Position numbers and translations under genes: made by a program. Below, piece after piece: positions 23,226 through 35,290 of a stretch of 64,000 nt of DNA; position 1 is the first letter of the stretch, and each line of letters opens with the position of its first letter. Source of the stretch: Okapia johnstoni (taxonomy: Eukaryota; Chordata; Mammalia; Artiodactyla; Giraffidae). Location of the stretch: the NCBI GenBank assembly GCA_024291935.2, contig CM044318.1, positions 81,664,001 through 81,728,000 on the forward strand. The letters are read 5' to 3'. A model generated the notes under the pieces. That model was not told the DNA's origin and made no database searches. It worked only from the letters and a program-made list of their open reading frames with translations.

Positions 23226-24243
23226 CCTTCGGCTTGTAGAGGTGAAAGGTGCAAGGCGTGGGCAGGACACCACAGCATCTGCGAGGGCACTAGAGGACCT
23301 TTGGGTAGAAAGCTGGGACACATGAGCCTAGGTGTAGGAGCGAGAGAATTTACCTTTGAGGAACCAAGTTAGAGAAAAGCTTTGATATAGTAAAAGGGAT
23401 CGGAAAAAGGAGGACAACTGCAGTAAGTAAATGGTCTCAGTGGCAGGAAATGACTAGAAGTGCTCGGACACAGCTTGGACAGTGAGGGCTCTGACAGTAA
23501 TTGGGGCTTGTCTGAACACAGAGGCAGAGAACCAGTGGTGTTACAAGCGCAGGCATCCCATATAATGGCCAGGTAAAGCGATAAATAGTAAGCGCTGATA
23601 TTGCCATGAAGAAAGGTGTACCTTGTCATGCAGGGCAGGTATGAGATGATTTAAGCCTATCTTTCCTAAGGGTGAATCAGTGGATGTGGTTTCAGCTCCA
23701 CAGGACGCACATAATGTATTGAAACATACTGTACAGGGCAGGCAAAGATACAGCCAGCAGAATTTTGAAAAGCAGATTCTAGTATGAATATCAAAGAAGA
23801 ATTCAAGGAAAAAGTCATTGAGCAAGGCCATAGTTAGGAAGGTATTGAATGGACATTTCTCAGTTGCCTTTCCAGAACATATTCCCCCCAGTATTATCCT
23901 TACTCCCTGTCCCTCTTGAGGAATTTATCATTTTCCATTATTAGCCATGCATCTTAAGGTGAGAATGACTCAGTTTCAGCCTTGGGATGAGCCCCCAAAG
24001 AAAACAGATGCTCCACAAAAGTAGAAGGAGGGAGAGAAACCAGATCTTGGTAGCTTGCGGAGCAAGGGCTCTCTGTCCAATGCACACAGGAGCAAGGGCT
24101 ACGGTGCCTGCTTTTGCAGAAAGAAAGAGTTTTGTCCCCAGGTTGGGCAGCAAGGAGATGGGTGACCAGGTTCTAAACCTGTCTCCACATCCAGGGTTCA
24201 GGGTGAAATATAAGGAGTGAGAGGCAGAAGCTGATTGGCTAGT
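23226..24243. other. Unique-looking sequence
   Basis: No repeat or exon recognised. Confidence 0.4.
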
Positions 24244-24533
24244 CTTAAATCAACCCTGAATATTCACTGAAAGGACTGATGATGAAGCTGAAGCTTCAAT
24301 ATTTTGGCCACCTGATGCAAAGAGCCAACTCAATGGAAAACACCCTGATGCTGGGAAAAAATTGAAGGCAAGAGAAGAAGGGGGTGAAAGAGGATGAGAT
24401 GGTTGGATGGCATCACTGACTCAGTGGACAAGAGTTTGAGCAAACTCTGGGAGATAGTGAAAGACAGGGAAGCCTGGCATGCTGCAGGTCATGGGGTCTC
24501 AAAGAGTTGTACACGACTGAGCGATTGAACAAC
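24244..24533 (+). mobile_element. BovB 3' end
   Basis: Sense, from 'aatcaaccctgaatattcac' to 'cgactgagcgattgaacaac', ending in an (AAC)-type tail. Confidence 0.93.
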
Positions 24534-25849
24534 AAATCAGTCCATATAAGTTACTCTGGGTGCGAGAAGCCAGCTTTTCTGTATTGAATGACCTCTTCGG
24601 TAAAGGGCTCTGGCAGCAACATTTCTATTCTCTGAGTTCCCATCCTAGAGGCATGGGATCCTGTCTCTGTTAAATAACTCAAGGTTTGATTAGTCAACAA
24701 CCTGTGTTAAGGGAGCAAATCCAGTTTAAGCTGGCCAATGTTTTATGTGCTGTTTCAGCATCATTGGGGCTGCTAAATCAGGCCCCACTTCTTTGATTTG
24801 TTAGTAACAAGAACCTGTACATTCCATTCATTGTTTAAACAAGTTTGAGTTGGGTTTTCTATCACTTACAATGTGAAGAGATTTTACTAACTCAAAGACT
24901 ATAGTATACAAGATAAACTTGTCATAATCTTTATTAACTAAATAAAGCCAAATTATTGAACCATATAAAGAAAACTCAAGAAATGCAGGAGAGATAAAAT
25001 TGTAGTGGAAGACTTTGAAAGTCCTCTTTAGGGGTGAACTAGGAAACAAAAACAAGCATGTTTAAATCTGAACACTATAATTAATAAGGCAGGTCTAATA
25101 GATGTATTGACTTCACCCAGCATACCTGTGCAGCTGCCATTGGTACCTTTACAGAGTTTTCACAAACTGCAACAAAATTTGATGTGTTCCCCAAATAAGA
25201 AAAAGTACCACAGTCTCTGCTAAATATTCTGGGAGCTCATAACAAAAGTGGGCAAAAAACAAACCTCTCAAGCCTCTAAACCAAACAAGTGCCCTCCTTC
25301 CTAACCCATTTTTTAAGTCAAAAAGGAAATAAAATGAATAACTATAGGATACCTGGGAAATGACTACAATAAAAATGTGAGTTTAAAACCTTTGAGATAT
25401 AGCTGAAGTTGGACTCTAATGGCATTTTCCATTAAGCACTTTGTTAAATAAAAAAAATACATAACTCAAGTATCCAACTAATAAAAAGAATCTGTGCTTT
25501 CTGCTCAGTTTTGCTGTGAATCTGAAAGTGCTCTAAAAATGTTAAATAAAGATTTCATAAATCTTAGGAAAATGGAAGTAAAAAATTGAGACAAAATTAA
25601 ATATTGATAAATTATAAGATGGTATCACTAATAAATAAACCCAAGAGGCAGTTCTTGAGAGGTGGTGATCAATGCATTGTATTAATCTACTAACTAGCTT
25701 AGTCAAGAACTAAAAGAGAAAGCCTAAATATACAAAACTAGGAATCACACAGGGAAATGAAGCATGGAGACTGATAAAATTTGAAGATTTTAAGATAGTA
25801 CTTTGCTTAATTTATGCTGATTCACTTAAATATAACAACGAAATAAATG
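24534..25849. other. AT-rich unannotated sequence
   Basis: No firm repeat call. Part of 25300-25850 may be decayed L1 upstream of the recognisable ORF2 segment. Confidence 0.35.
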
Positions 25850-26770
25850 ATTTCCAAGGAAATTACCCAAGTCCACAATCAATGGAAAGGTAACTAGAAA
25901 ATCTAAATGGGTTGATAACCAAGGAAAGAGGAAGTAGTTTTAAGAAGTCTTGGCCTACAAAGGTTCCAGAGGGTTTCATGGGTGATTTATTTAGACCTTC
26001 AAAGAAGAGATAATTTCTATGCTTTGTGAGCTCTTTCAGGTCATAGAAAAGCAAAAAAACCCTATAAAATCTGGTTAGAAAGCCAGAATTTGTAAATGAA
26101 AGCATGCAACAAACCAAAAGACCTACTGACAGACAAATAGCAGGACAACTTCACTCAACACCCAGGTGAAAATCAGAACTCTCTATTGAAATACAGTCTG
26201 TACTTCTGCTCAGCCATGTCCAACTCTTTGCGACCCCATGGACTATATAGCCCACCAGGCTCCTCTGTCCATGGAATTTTTCAGGCAAGAATACTGGAGT
26301 GGGTTGCCATTTATTCTGTAGGGGATCTTCCTGACCTAGGGATCAAACCTTAGTCTCTTGCATCTCCTGCATTGGCAGATGGAGTTTTTACCACTAGTTC
26401 TATGGAATATTAAAGGAATTATGACTGAGAGGAGTTCTTTGTAGAAAAGTAAAGATGGTTTAATATTATGAAATATAATAATATATTCCACCATATATTA
26501 GCAATAGATACCAAAAATTCTTCTGATACACTTTGATAGCTATCCCTTACTTTTAAAAGCCCATGGTAAAATATAAAGGATTACTTCCTAGATATAACTT
26601 TATTTGTGTGTGTGGTATGCACATTTCATAACGCAAAACAGTAGCCAATATCCTGCTTACTAATAGAATATGAGAAGTAATGCCCATTAAAATCAATAAA
26701 AGATGAATGCCAGTTACTACTACTAATATTTGAGAGCTATCACTAAATTCCCATGCAACAAGCTTTTGAC
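25850..26770 (+). mobile_element. Old L1 ORF2 (RT) fragment, split by SINE
   Basis: Sense L1 ORF2: 'ttcatgggtgatttatttag', 'accttcaaagaagagataat' (RT PDGF-downstream block) near 25990, then after the SINE 'gtagccaatatcctgctta' near 26641. Many stops. Confidence 0.65.
26201..26398 (-). mobile_element. Bov-tA SINE
   Basis: Antisense, 'ctgctcagccatgtccaac' to a degraded head 'ggagtttttaccactag'. Confidence 0.9.
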
Positions 26771-27253
26771 AGTTTATACTAACATCAACTGAACAAGAAA
26801 TGGCCTGTTAAGCTACACTGTTGTCTACACTGTGTTATTATCCTTTTAAATCTTTGTCAACTTGATGCAGAAAATAATATTTTATAGTTTTAATACCATT
26901 TCTTTAAGTGTCAGTAAGCTGAATTTTTACAAGTTTAAGAGCCATTTTTACTTTTGTGAATAACCTACTCAATTGTCTTTCTGATATTCTGTTTTATATT
27001 GTTGCAAATGAAAATTAACATTATTAACCCTTTGTCATAGAGCTTATAAATATCTTTCTCTGTCTTTAATCTTGTTGATGTTTTTTACATGAAATTTAAG
27101 TGTTTTTATATAATAAAATATGCAATCATTTCTTTAAAGTTTTCTGTCCTTGGTGTTTTTATTGAGAAAGGATCTCTTCAAAGAGCATGAAAATATTCTC
27201 CATTGCTTTTTTCTAACAATTTTATAGTTATAGTTACAATTTTTCATTGAACC

Positions 27254-27844
27254 CTTTGGACTCAAAAATCACTAAGGATGTTAACTGCAGCCATGAAATT
27301 AAAAGACACTTGCTCCTTGGAAGAAAAGCTATGACAAACCTAGGCAGCATATTAAGAAGCAGAGATATCACTTTGCCAACAAAGATCCATATGGTCAAAG
27401 CTATGGTTTTTCCAGTAGTCATGTACAGATATGACAGCTGGAGCTTAAAGAAGGCTGAGCACTGAAGAATTGATGCTTTCAAATTGTTGAGCTGGAGAAG
27501 ATTCTTGAGAATCTCTTGGACAGCAAGGAGATCAAACCAGTCCATCCTAAAGGAAATCAACCCTGGATATTCATTGGAAGGACTGATGCTGAAGCTGAAG
27601 CGTCAATACTTTCGCCACTTGATGTGAAGAGCTGACTCATTGGAAAAGACTCTGATGCTGGGAAAGATTGAAGGCAGGCGGAGAAGGGGGATGACAGAGG
27701 ACGAGATGATTGGATGGCATCACTGACTCAATGGACATGAGTTTGAGCAGACTCTAGGAGATGGTGAAGGACAGGGAAGCCTGGTGTGCAGCAGTTCATG
27801 GGGTCTCAAAGAGTTGGACACAACTTAGTGACTGAACAGCAACA
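27254..27844 (+). mobile_element. BovB, RT thumb to 3' end
   Basis: Sense; the frame from 27247 reads EIKRHLLLGRKAMTNLGSIL. An imperfect 18-bp target duplication (16/18) lies at 27236-27253 and 27845-27862. It ends in (AAC)n. Confidence 0.93.
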
Positions 27845-27862
27845 ACAATTTTACATTGAGCC

Positions 27863-27972
27863 CTGAAGGAAATGGCACCCCACTCCAGTATTCTTGCCTG
27901 GGAAATCCCCTGGACAGAGGACCTTGGAGGGTTACAGTCCCTGTGGTCGCCTCGCCTTAGCGATTAAACAAC
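27863..27972 (+). mobile_element. Bov-A body fragment
   Basis: Sense, 'ggaaatggcaccccactcc' to 'tagcgattaaacaacaac', directly after the BovB duplication. The tRNA head is absent. Confidence 0.85.
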
Positions 27973-28600
27973 AACAACAAACAAGGAGAGTTAAGGTGAC
28001 AAATTTCCCCATCTCCACTTCGTAAGTAATTCATCCTTCACTCATTGATTCTGGGCATTGTCCTTAAACACTATGTTCTTTTGTAACCTCAGGTTTGCTT
28101 GTGCATATTCCCACTTGTCTGTTTATTGCTGTGTCAGTACACACTGTTTTAGAAACCAGCATTATTGACTCTAATACTTGCCAGAGCAAGTGCTCCATTA
28201 TTTTTGTATTTCAGATTTTTCTTGTGATTCTCAGTAAAATGATTTTTTTCAAGTTCCAAAGAAAGTTCTGTTGGCATTATGACTGAGACTCTGTTGAATT
28301 CTAGTTAGATTTAGAAAGAAGTACTAAGTATTTTTACCTAAGAGTAAAATATGTTTCTCTATCTTAAAAATCATTTTTATGTTCCTCAGTGGAGTTGTAT
28401 ATAGTTATTCATGTAGATCCTATGCATTCTTCACTAACTTTATTCTTAGGTGTATTATATTTTTGAGACTAGCGTGGATTTTTCATTATATTTCTTTAAA
28501 TTATGCTTTGAAAATGGTTATTGATTATATATTAAAAACTATCTGTATAATAATTTTAATTGGTAATGGACATGGTGTTATAAACAATATAGTATTATGA

Positions 28601-28919
28601 AAAATTACTGTATTTTCTAAAAACATAGTAAATAGAGTGGCATTGTTTTCCATTTTTGCAAATCTCTTTAATGTTTGGCTTAATGCAAGATGACTTATCT
28701 GATTCTGCATTCAATCTATTGTATTATGACACAGCATGTAGCCTCTGGAAAACTCTGTACTTCATGCTAGTAAAAGAATGAGAGTGAAAGAAAGCAGATG
28801 ACATCTTTATGTTATTATAATATTCTCAGAGGCCCCCCAAACACACTTTGAGAACCACTGCTCATAACCACTATTATTAATACTGTTTCATCGGCTATAG
28901 AACTTCATTTTTAGAAGAA
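28601..28919. other. Unannotated AT-rich sequence
   Basis: No repeat or exon recognised. Confidence 0.35.
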
Positions 28920-29140
28920 TTCCACTGTCTGTTGAATGTCTACTCTGTGCCATACCCTCTCTTGAAGTCTTCAGGACAGTCCTTCAGGGTAGCATTATTA
29001 CCTCCTCCCCCAAATTTAGAGATGAGCCAACTAAACCACAGAGACTCAACCATTTTTCCAAAATCATACATGGGATGATAATGGTACTAGAATTCAAACC
29101 CAAGTCTCCCTGACTTCAATGCTCAAACCCTTTGCATCTT
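28920..29140 (-). repeat. MIR SINE
   Basis: Antisense MIR order: 'tgtctactctgtgccat', 'tagcattattacctcctcc', 'tttagagatgagccaac', 'ttccaaaatcatacatggg', then 'attcaaacccaagtctcc'. Confidence 0.75.
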
Positions 29141-29186
29141 CCCTGTCTCTCAACATTTTTCATTAAAAACACTGTAAGGTGAATTA

Positions 29187-29867
29187 CAGAAAACTAGCCA
29201 ATCTGATCACATGGACCATAGCCTTGTCTAACTCAATGAAACTAGGCCATGCTGTGTGGGGCCACCCAAGACGGACGGGTCATGGTGGAGAGGGCTGACA
29301 GAATGCGGTCCACTGGAGAAGGGAATGGCAAACCACTTCAGTATTCTTGCCTTGAGAACCCCACAAACAGTATGAAAAGGCAAACAGATAGGACACTGAA
29401 AGAAGAACTCCCTAGGTCAGTAGGTACCCAATTTGATACTGGAGATCAGTGGAGAAATAACTTAAGAAAGACTGAAGGGATGGTGCCAAAGCAAAAACAA
29501 CACCCAGTTGTGAATGTGACTGGTTATAGAAGTGGAGAAGACTCTTGAGAGTCCCTTGGACTGCAAGGAGATCCAACCAGTCCATCCTAAAGGAGATCAG
29601 TCCTGGGTGTTCATTTGAGGGTCTGATGTTGAAGCTGAAACTCCAATACTTTGGCCACCTGAGGCGAAGAGCTGACTCACTGGAAAAGACCCTGATGTTG
29701 GGAAAGATTGAGGGCAGGAGGAGAAGGGGACGACAGAGGATGAGATGGTTGGAGTTTGGGTGGGCTCCGGGAGTTGGTGATGGACAGAGAGGCTTGGTGT
29801 GCTGCGGTTCATGGGGTCACAAAGAATCGGACACGACTGAGTGACTGAACTGAACTGAACTGAACTG
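29187..29867 (+). mobile_element. Internally deleted BovB with intact target duplication
   Basis: Bases 29187-29535 match the BovB region just upstream of the endonuclease. The frame 29249-29548 reads STGEGNGKPLQYSCLENP, the stretch ancestral to the Bov-A body. Bases from about 29536 match the last ~330 bp ([24 protein letters not shown]). Endonuclease and RT palm are missing. AAGGTGAATTA flanks it perfectly (29176-29186, 29868-29878), and a (CTGAA)n tail is present, so it inserted as one unit. Confidence 0.9.
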
Positions 29868-29878
29868 AAGGTGAATTA

Positions 29879-31300
29879 AATGAGAGCCATTTCTTTGATC
29901 TCCTCCCTGAGTGCTCTGTTTAAATGCAACATGGTATTAGTGTACTTGGTATGGCCAGGACCCAAGCTGACCTAAGTCCTTCCCTGGCCACTGTCTACAC
30001 AGGACGACCAAAGCTCCTCCACGTGCTTCGCTGCTGTTATTTCTGATGAATGGCTCAGAACACACGTTTAGCATATTGCATCACACGCTTTGGCGTTAAG
30101 GACGATTATTCTGTAATAAATGCAAGGATCACATCCTCTCATGAAGAATAGGCAGCAGTGGTAGATCAATTTCTTAAAAAGATTTTCTCTTTATGACTGT
30201 CAAGGGGTTAGATCTAGGATAGTGTAGCACACAGATAATAAAGGTGAAATACAGGATACTTTGCAGATAACTACTATCCACTTTCTTTTTTCTGACAGTT
30301 ATGGAGGGAAAGGAAAACCACAGATCTCTGATAAGACCTAGAGACATCCTTTCATTATGTGTCTTAAGAGACAGGAATAAGTGAGAGTAGACGAGAAAGA
30401 GACACAGGGAAAAATTAGGAGGATAAAGAAAAAAACTGCAACAGTCCTATATTATATGAGTGGTTTCTGATTACTGCACATCTGCAAACAATATTTGAGA
30501 TTTATTTCTTCTCTCTGGGGATTCCTTGCTGGGCTAAAGTTGATGTCTGGAGCTATGTATAACTTCTGTGAAAGGATCCCTTGGCAAATTAAATTCTACG
30601 GTTTTGTCTTCATTCATAATACATACTTTATACATCTCTGCAAATAACCATTGGAATTTAAACGAGAAAGCGACAAAATAGTCCTGGTGGTGGGTCTAAA
30701 CGAAATTGGAACATTTGAGTATTCTGAAGTCATCCCTGATCATCTTTTTCTTTTAACTCTAGGCTTATCTTTTCCCATTGAAATGGTTCTTTCTCACTTT
30801 TAGAATGATCAACAGTGAAGAATGAAAACAAAAGATGCTACAGCACAATTTCTCAAAATACGTCTCTATGCTAACATCATCCATATGAAAATAGGGAGAA
30901 AATCACAACAAAAGTTTAAAAGGAAAGGAAAGGAAAAAAGAAAAATACACACTCATCTGCACTTCCTGCCTGTACTGGCCTGCCCTCGAGAACATAGTAA
31001 AAGTCCTTTACAAATGACCACAAGTCACTGTGGGCAGATTCAACTTTTTCATGGCGTTACGTCAAGACCTAAACTAAGGTTCTCATAAACACAATTCCCA
31101 ATCTCAAAGAACTCCAAAGCCCTTCACCCCAGTCAAGGAGGATAAGTATGACACTCCTCACAGTCAAGATCACTAAGACAGAAATATGCCACGCTACATA
31201 TTGCTACAATATGCTACGTATTGAAGGTGGGGTTCACCACTGGTTATTACTGATGAACTGACCCAGCCTTTCAGGTCAGCTTGAGGTCTGGGAATGTTCT
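29879..31300. other. Repeat-poor sequence
   Basis: 1.4 kb with no recognised repeat. 29990-30180 keeps several CpGs. No exon-like frame. Confidence 0.4.
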
Positions 31301-31311
31301 AGATACACTTT

Positions 31312-31511
31312 GAAAGTGAAAGTGAAAGTCACTCAGTCGTGTCTGATTCTTTGTGACCCCGTGGACTATACAGTCCATGGAATTCTCCAGGCCAGAACAC
31401 TGGAGTGGGTAGCCTTTCCCTTCTCCAGGGGATCTTCCCAACCCAGGGATTGAACCCGGGTCTTCCACATTGCAGGTGGATTCTTTACCAGCTGAGCCAC
31501 CAGGGAAGTCC
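31312..31511 (-). mobile_element. Bov-tA SINE with 11-bp target duplication
   Basis: Antisense full copy, (GAAAGT)n-type tail to head 'gagccaccagggaagtcc'. AGATACACTTT repeats exactly at 31301-31311 and 31512-31522, indicating a fairly recent insertion. Confidence 0.95.
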
Positions 31512-33300
31512 AGATACACTTTAAGTTCAGGTAAAACTTTGTTCTTTTCCTATATTTGTTTGTAACTGATCAGTTAACTGAAAAAGAAAAGCATAGTTTA
31601 CAAAAAAATTCTTAAACAGAAAACATGAAAATAAATATATGAACATAAATGTAGCAATAAATAGAGAGGAAAAGGGAAAACAATTATCCACAATCTCACC
31701 ATTCTAACACTACTATTTGTAGCACTTCAATTTTTTTCTCTTCTTGTCTTTTCTCCTATGTGTTTATGTATGTATACACTCTTTCTTTCTAAAAAATAGT
31801 CATATTCACATTATGATATAATTTGTATCTTTTTTTTAAAAAAAAGTAGAATTTAGTATCACTAGCATTCACAAAGTTCCTACATAATTTTAATAATTCA
31901 TTTAGTGGATGTACCATAACTGATTATTCCCTTATGACTATAAACTCATGTTGTGTCTAAATTTTGTGTGCGTATGCAAAATATCTTCATGCATACTGAT
32001 TTTCCTTTTTCTCTTTCTCTTTTCTGGTTTTTCATCTTTGTTTTCTGTTATTTCTGATTCCCGCTTCCCCATTTCTTACTGTCCTCACTGAGCACCAAGT
32101 TTAAGGTCCATCTGCACTGCTACGGTTTTGTTTCTGGCTGCAGTAAACATGCCTTTGTGCATGATCACCCCACTCTGTGTGAGCTGCCCACTCTCCAGGG
32201 CTGGGACCCTGGGTTACCTTCAACTCCCCTCCACTACCTGTAACCCTGCCCCTCACGTGCCCCTTTTGGGAAGATACTTGTACATGTCCATTTTTGGATC
32301 CGTTTGAGAATTTCTTGGGGAGGTATAAACAGGATGAGATTGCTGGATAATAGGGGTTGTGATAGTAACACTGACTAAGAACAGCCGAGGTTGTTTTCAG
32401 AATGGTTGTAACTTTTTATGTTCTTACCAGTAGTCCATGGACATTTCATGTCTCCGTATCTTTTCCAACACTTGAATTCATCTCACTTTCTAATTTTTGC
32501 CAACCTTGTAGAGTGATATCTCATTGCTGCTATCTCATTGCTGTCACTTTCTGATTTTCAGTAAATCTGAGTTTTTTAACTGGCCTGCTGGCCCTTTAGG
32601 GTTCCTCTTCTGTGAGTTGACTTTTCATGTCTTTCCCTAGTTTTCTATTGGGGCCGTCCTTTCCTTTAGATTTGCCGGACATCCTTTGCTATACCAGATA
32701 TCTTTTGTTGGTTTTAGACACTGCAAATAAACTCCATGCTTTCATCTTACTTTAATCTTTATCTATAGTGTCTTTCATGAACCACAAATCCTTACTTCTG
32801 ATGTAATTAAATTCATACATCTTATGCTTTATGATTTGTGCTACTGAAGTTTCATTATGAAAGTCATTTCCTTCTCCTGGATCATAAATACACTGATCAT
32901 AAAATACTTTATTGAATGGACTTTATGATTTCATATTTACAATTATGTTTGATTTGCCTGTAGTTTGCCTTTGAATATGGTGATAGGTAGGAATTTGATT
33001 TTTTCCTCCTACCATTTACTTTGTGCTTAATTTGTTTTTCTTTTTTCCATATTCTTAAAGGGGAAGCATAGATCATTAAGATTAGACTACCATTCCTTTC
33101 TAAAACAAGTATTTAAAGTTACATATTTCTCTCTAACCACTACTTTAACTTCAACCCCAGAAGTTTGACATGTTGCATTTTCATTATCATTCAGTTTAAA
33201 ATTTTTCTAATTTTTCCTGTGATTGTTTCTTTGTCTCATAGGTTATTTAGAAGTGTATTGTTTAATTTCAAAATATTGAAGCATTTTATATTTTCAAACA

Positions 33301-34132
33301 GAGAAACTGACAAGGGCTTAATTTCCAAAATATACAAATAGCTCATGTAACTCAATAAACCAAACAACCCAATTGAAAAATGGGCAGAAGACCTAATGAC
33401 ATTTCTCCAAAGAAGAAATACAAATGGCCAATAGGCACATGAAAAGATGTTCAACATTGCTAATTATTGGGCTTCCCTGATAGTTCAGTTGGTAAAGAAT
33501 CTGCCTGCAGTGCAGAAGACCCCAGTTCAATTTCTGGGTCAGGAAGATCCGCTGGAGAAAGGATAGGCTACCCATTCCAGCATTTTGGCCTTCCTTTGTG
33601 AAAAGGGCTTAATTTCCAAAATATACAAATAGCTCATATAATTCAATAAACCAAACAATTCAACTGAAAGATGGGCAGAAGTCCTAAATTGACATTTCTC
33701 CAAAGAAATACAAATGGCCAATAGGCACATGAAAGGATGCTCAACATTGTTAATCATTAGAGAAATGAGGTAACCACCTCACACTAGTCAGAATAGCCAT
33801 TATTAAAAAATTCTACAAATAAGTGCTGGAGAGGATGTGGAGAGGAGATAACCCTTCTACACTATTGGTGGGAATGTAAGTTGGGAAACCCACTATGAAA
33901 AACGTATGTAAGTTCCTCAGAAAACTGAAAATAGAATCACCATATGTTCCAGCAATCCCACTCCTGAGTATATATCCAGACAAAATCCTAACTCAAAAGG
34001 ATCCATGCACTCCTATGTTCACAGCAGCAACTATTCACAAAATCCAAGACACGGAAACAACCTAGATGTCCATCAACAGATGAATGGATAAAGAAGATGT
34101 GGTACATAAACAATATATACAATGGAGTCCTA
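33301..34132 (+). mobile_element. Cetartiodactyl L1 ORF2 C-terminal fragment with internal duplication
   Basis: Sense L1: 'aaaaatgggcagaagaccta', 'agtgctggagaggatgtgg', 'tccagcaatcccactcctga', 'gatgtccatcaacagatg'. A ~155-bp segment (33312-33468) recurs at 33603-33760, with a SINE fragment between the copies. It breaks off at 34132 without a 3' UTR. Confidence 0.8.
33469..33600 (+). mobile_element. Dimeric Bov-tA SINE, first monomer only
   Basis: Starts at the tRNA head 'gggcttccctgatagttcag' and stops a few bases into the second monomer ('ccttcctttgtg'). No tail, so not a normal retrotransposition end. Confidence 0.85.
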
Positions 34133-34350
34133 GAACTTCCCAGGTGGCGCTAGTGGTAAAGAACCTGCCTGCCACTGCAAGAGACGTAAAAGACTTGGGT
34201 TCAGTACCTGGGTTGGGAAGATCCCTTGGAGGAGGGCATGGCAACACACCCCAGTATTCTTGCCTGGAGAATCCCATGGACAGAGGAGCCTGGTGGTCTA
34301 CAGTCCATGGAGTCACAAAGAGTCAGACATGACCTAGTGACTAAACAACT
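34133..34350 (+). mobile_element. Bov-tA SINE
   Basis: Sense, head 'gaacttcccaggtggcgc' to 'gactaaacaactacaagc'. It lies at the breakpoint between the sense L1 fragment and the antisense L1M. Confidence 0.92.
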
Positions 34351-34820
34351 ACAAGCTTGTAGATAATGCAATTCTCTCAGTGTCTGACTTTTTGTCTACT
34401 GGTCCATCAATGACCAAGAATGGAGTGTTAAAATCATCAGCCGCTACTTCTCCCTACAGCCATTTCTTAATGTGTTCTCATGCTCCGTGATTGGGTGAGT
34501 ACACATTTAACATTGTTAGCTCTTCCCGATTAGTGACCTTTTTTCATTAAAAACCTCCTTCTTCATCTCTTGTAGTACTCTTTGTCTTTAATTTTATGTT
34601 AATAGACCCACATCAGTTTCTCCATAAATTTATAATATATAGTTAAGATTTCAATATCTTTTTCTATCCTTTTACTTTTAACATAATAATGCTTTTATAG
34701 CCTTTATATTTAAGGTGAAACTCCTGTAAATATCAAATAGGTCTTCCTTTTTTTTTTTAATCCAATGGAATTAAGCTAAATAAAGTGTCCTAAGAATAGA
34801 GAATACATTTTACCAAGATG

Positions 34821-34911
34821 TTATGGACATCAATAACAGAGGAGCCTGGCGTGCTGCATTCCATGGGGTTGCCAAGAGTTGTACATGACTTAGCAACTGA
34901 ACAACAACTAC
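34821..34911 (+). mobile_element. Short Bov-A/BovB 3' fragment with target duplication
   Basis: Sense 'cagaggagcctggcgtgctg' to 'gcaactgaacaacaac'. ACCAAGATG repeats at 34812-34820 and 34912-34920. About 15 bp of non-element sequence lie at its 5' end. Confidence 0.8.
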
Positions 34912-35002
34912 ACCAAGATGGGCCCAGGAAACTAGTAGAAAAGCGGGAACTGTTTTAGTAATCAGGAAGGTGACTGCTTAATACGAAAGGAAGAACATTT
35001 TA

Positions 35003-35283
35003 TTTTTTATTAATAAATTTATTGATTTTAGCTGGGGGCTAATTCCTTTACAATATTGAAGTGGATTTTGCCATACATTGACATGAATCAGCCATGGGTT
35101 TACATGTGTTCCCCATCCTGAACCCCCATCCCACCTCCCTCCCCATCCCATCCCTCTGAGTCATCCCATTGCCCCAGCCCTGAGCATTTGTCTCATGCAT
35201 TGAACCTGGAATGGTGTTCTGTTTCACATATGATAATATACATGTTTCAGTGCTATTCTCCCAGAACGTCCCACCCTCCCCTT
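35003..35283 (-). mobile_element. Ruminant L1 (L1_BT-type) 3' UTR
   Basis: Antisense, T-rich tail then 'gctgggggctaattcctt', 'gccatacattgacatgaatc', 'cccatcccatccctctga' and 'acatatgataatatacatg'. A 7-bp CATTTTA repeat flanks it (34996-35002, 35284-35290). It looks young. Confidence 0.88.
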
Positions 35284-35290
35284 CATTTTA

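Larger units (their letters stand above)
26870..28600 (-). mobile_element. L1M ORF2 3' part, split by BovB
   Basis: Antisense L1: 'taaccctttgtcatagagc', then after the insertion 'cttgccagagcaagtgctcc', 'caagttccaaagaaagttct' and 'cactaactttattcttaggt'. Many stops in the ORF2 sense. Confidence 0.7.
31700..34760 (-). mobile_element. L1M ORF2/3' UTR, host of later L1 and SINEs
   Basis: Antisense L1 order: 'gatgagattgctggataat' (32333), 'aagtcatttccttctcctgg' (32862), 'gaagtttgacatgttgcatt' (33160) and 'ggttatttagaagtgtattg' (33241). After the block 33301-34350 it resumes with 'aagaatggagtgttaaaatc' (34417) and 'tttctatccttttactttta' (34660). Decayed. Confidence 0.7.
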
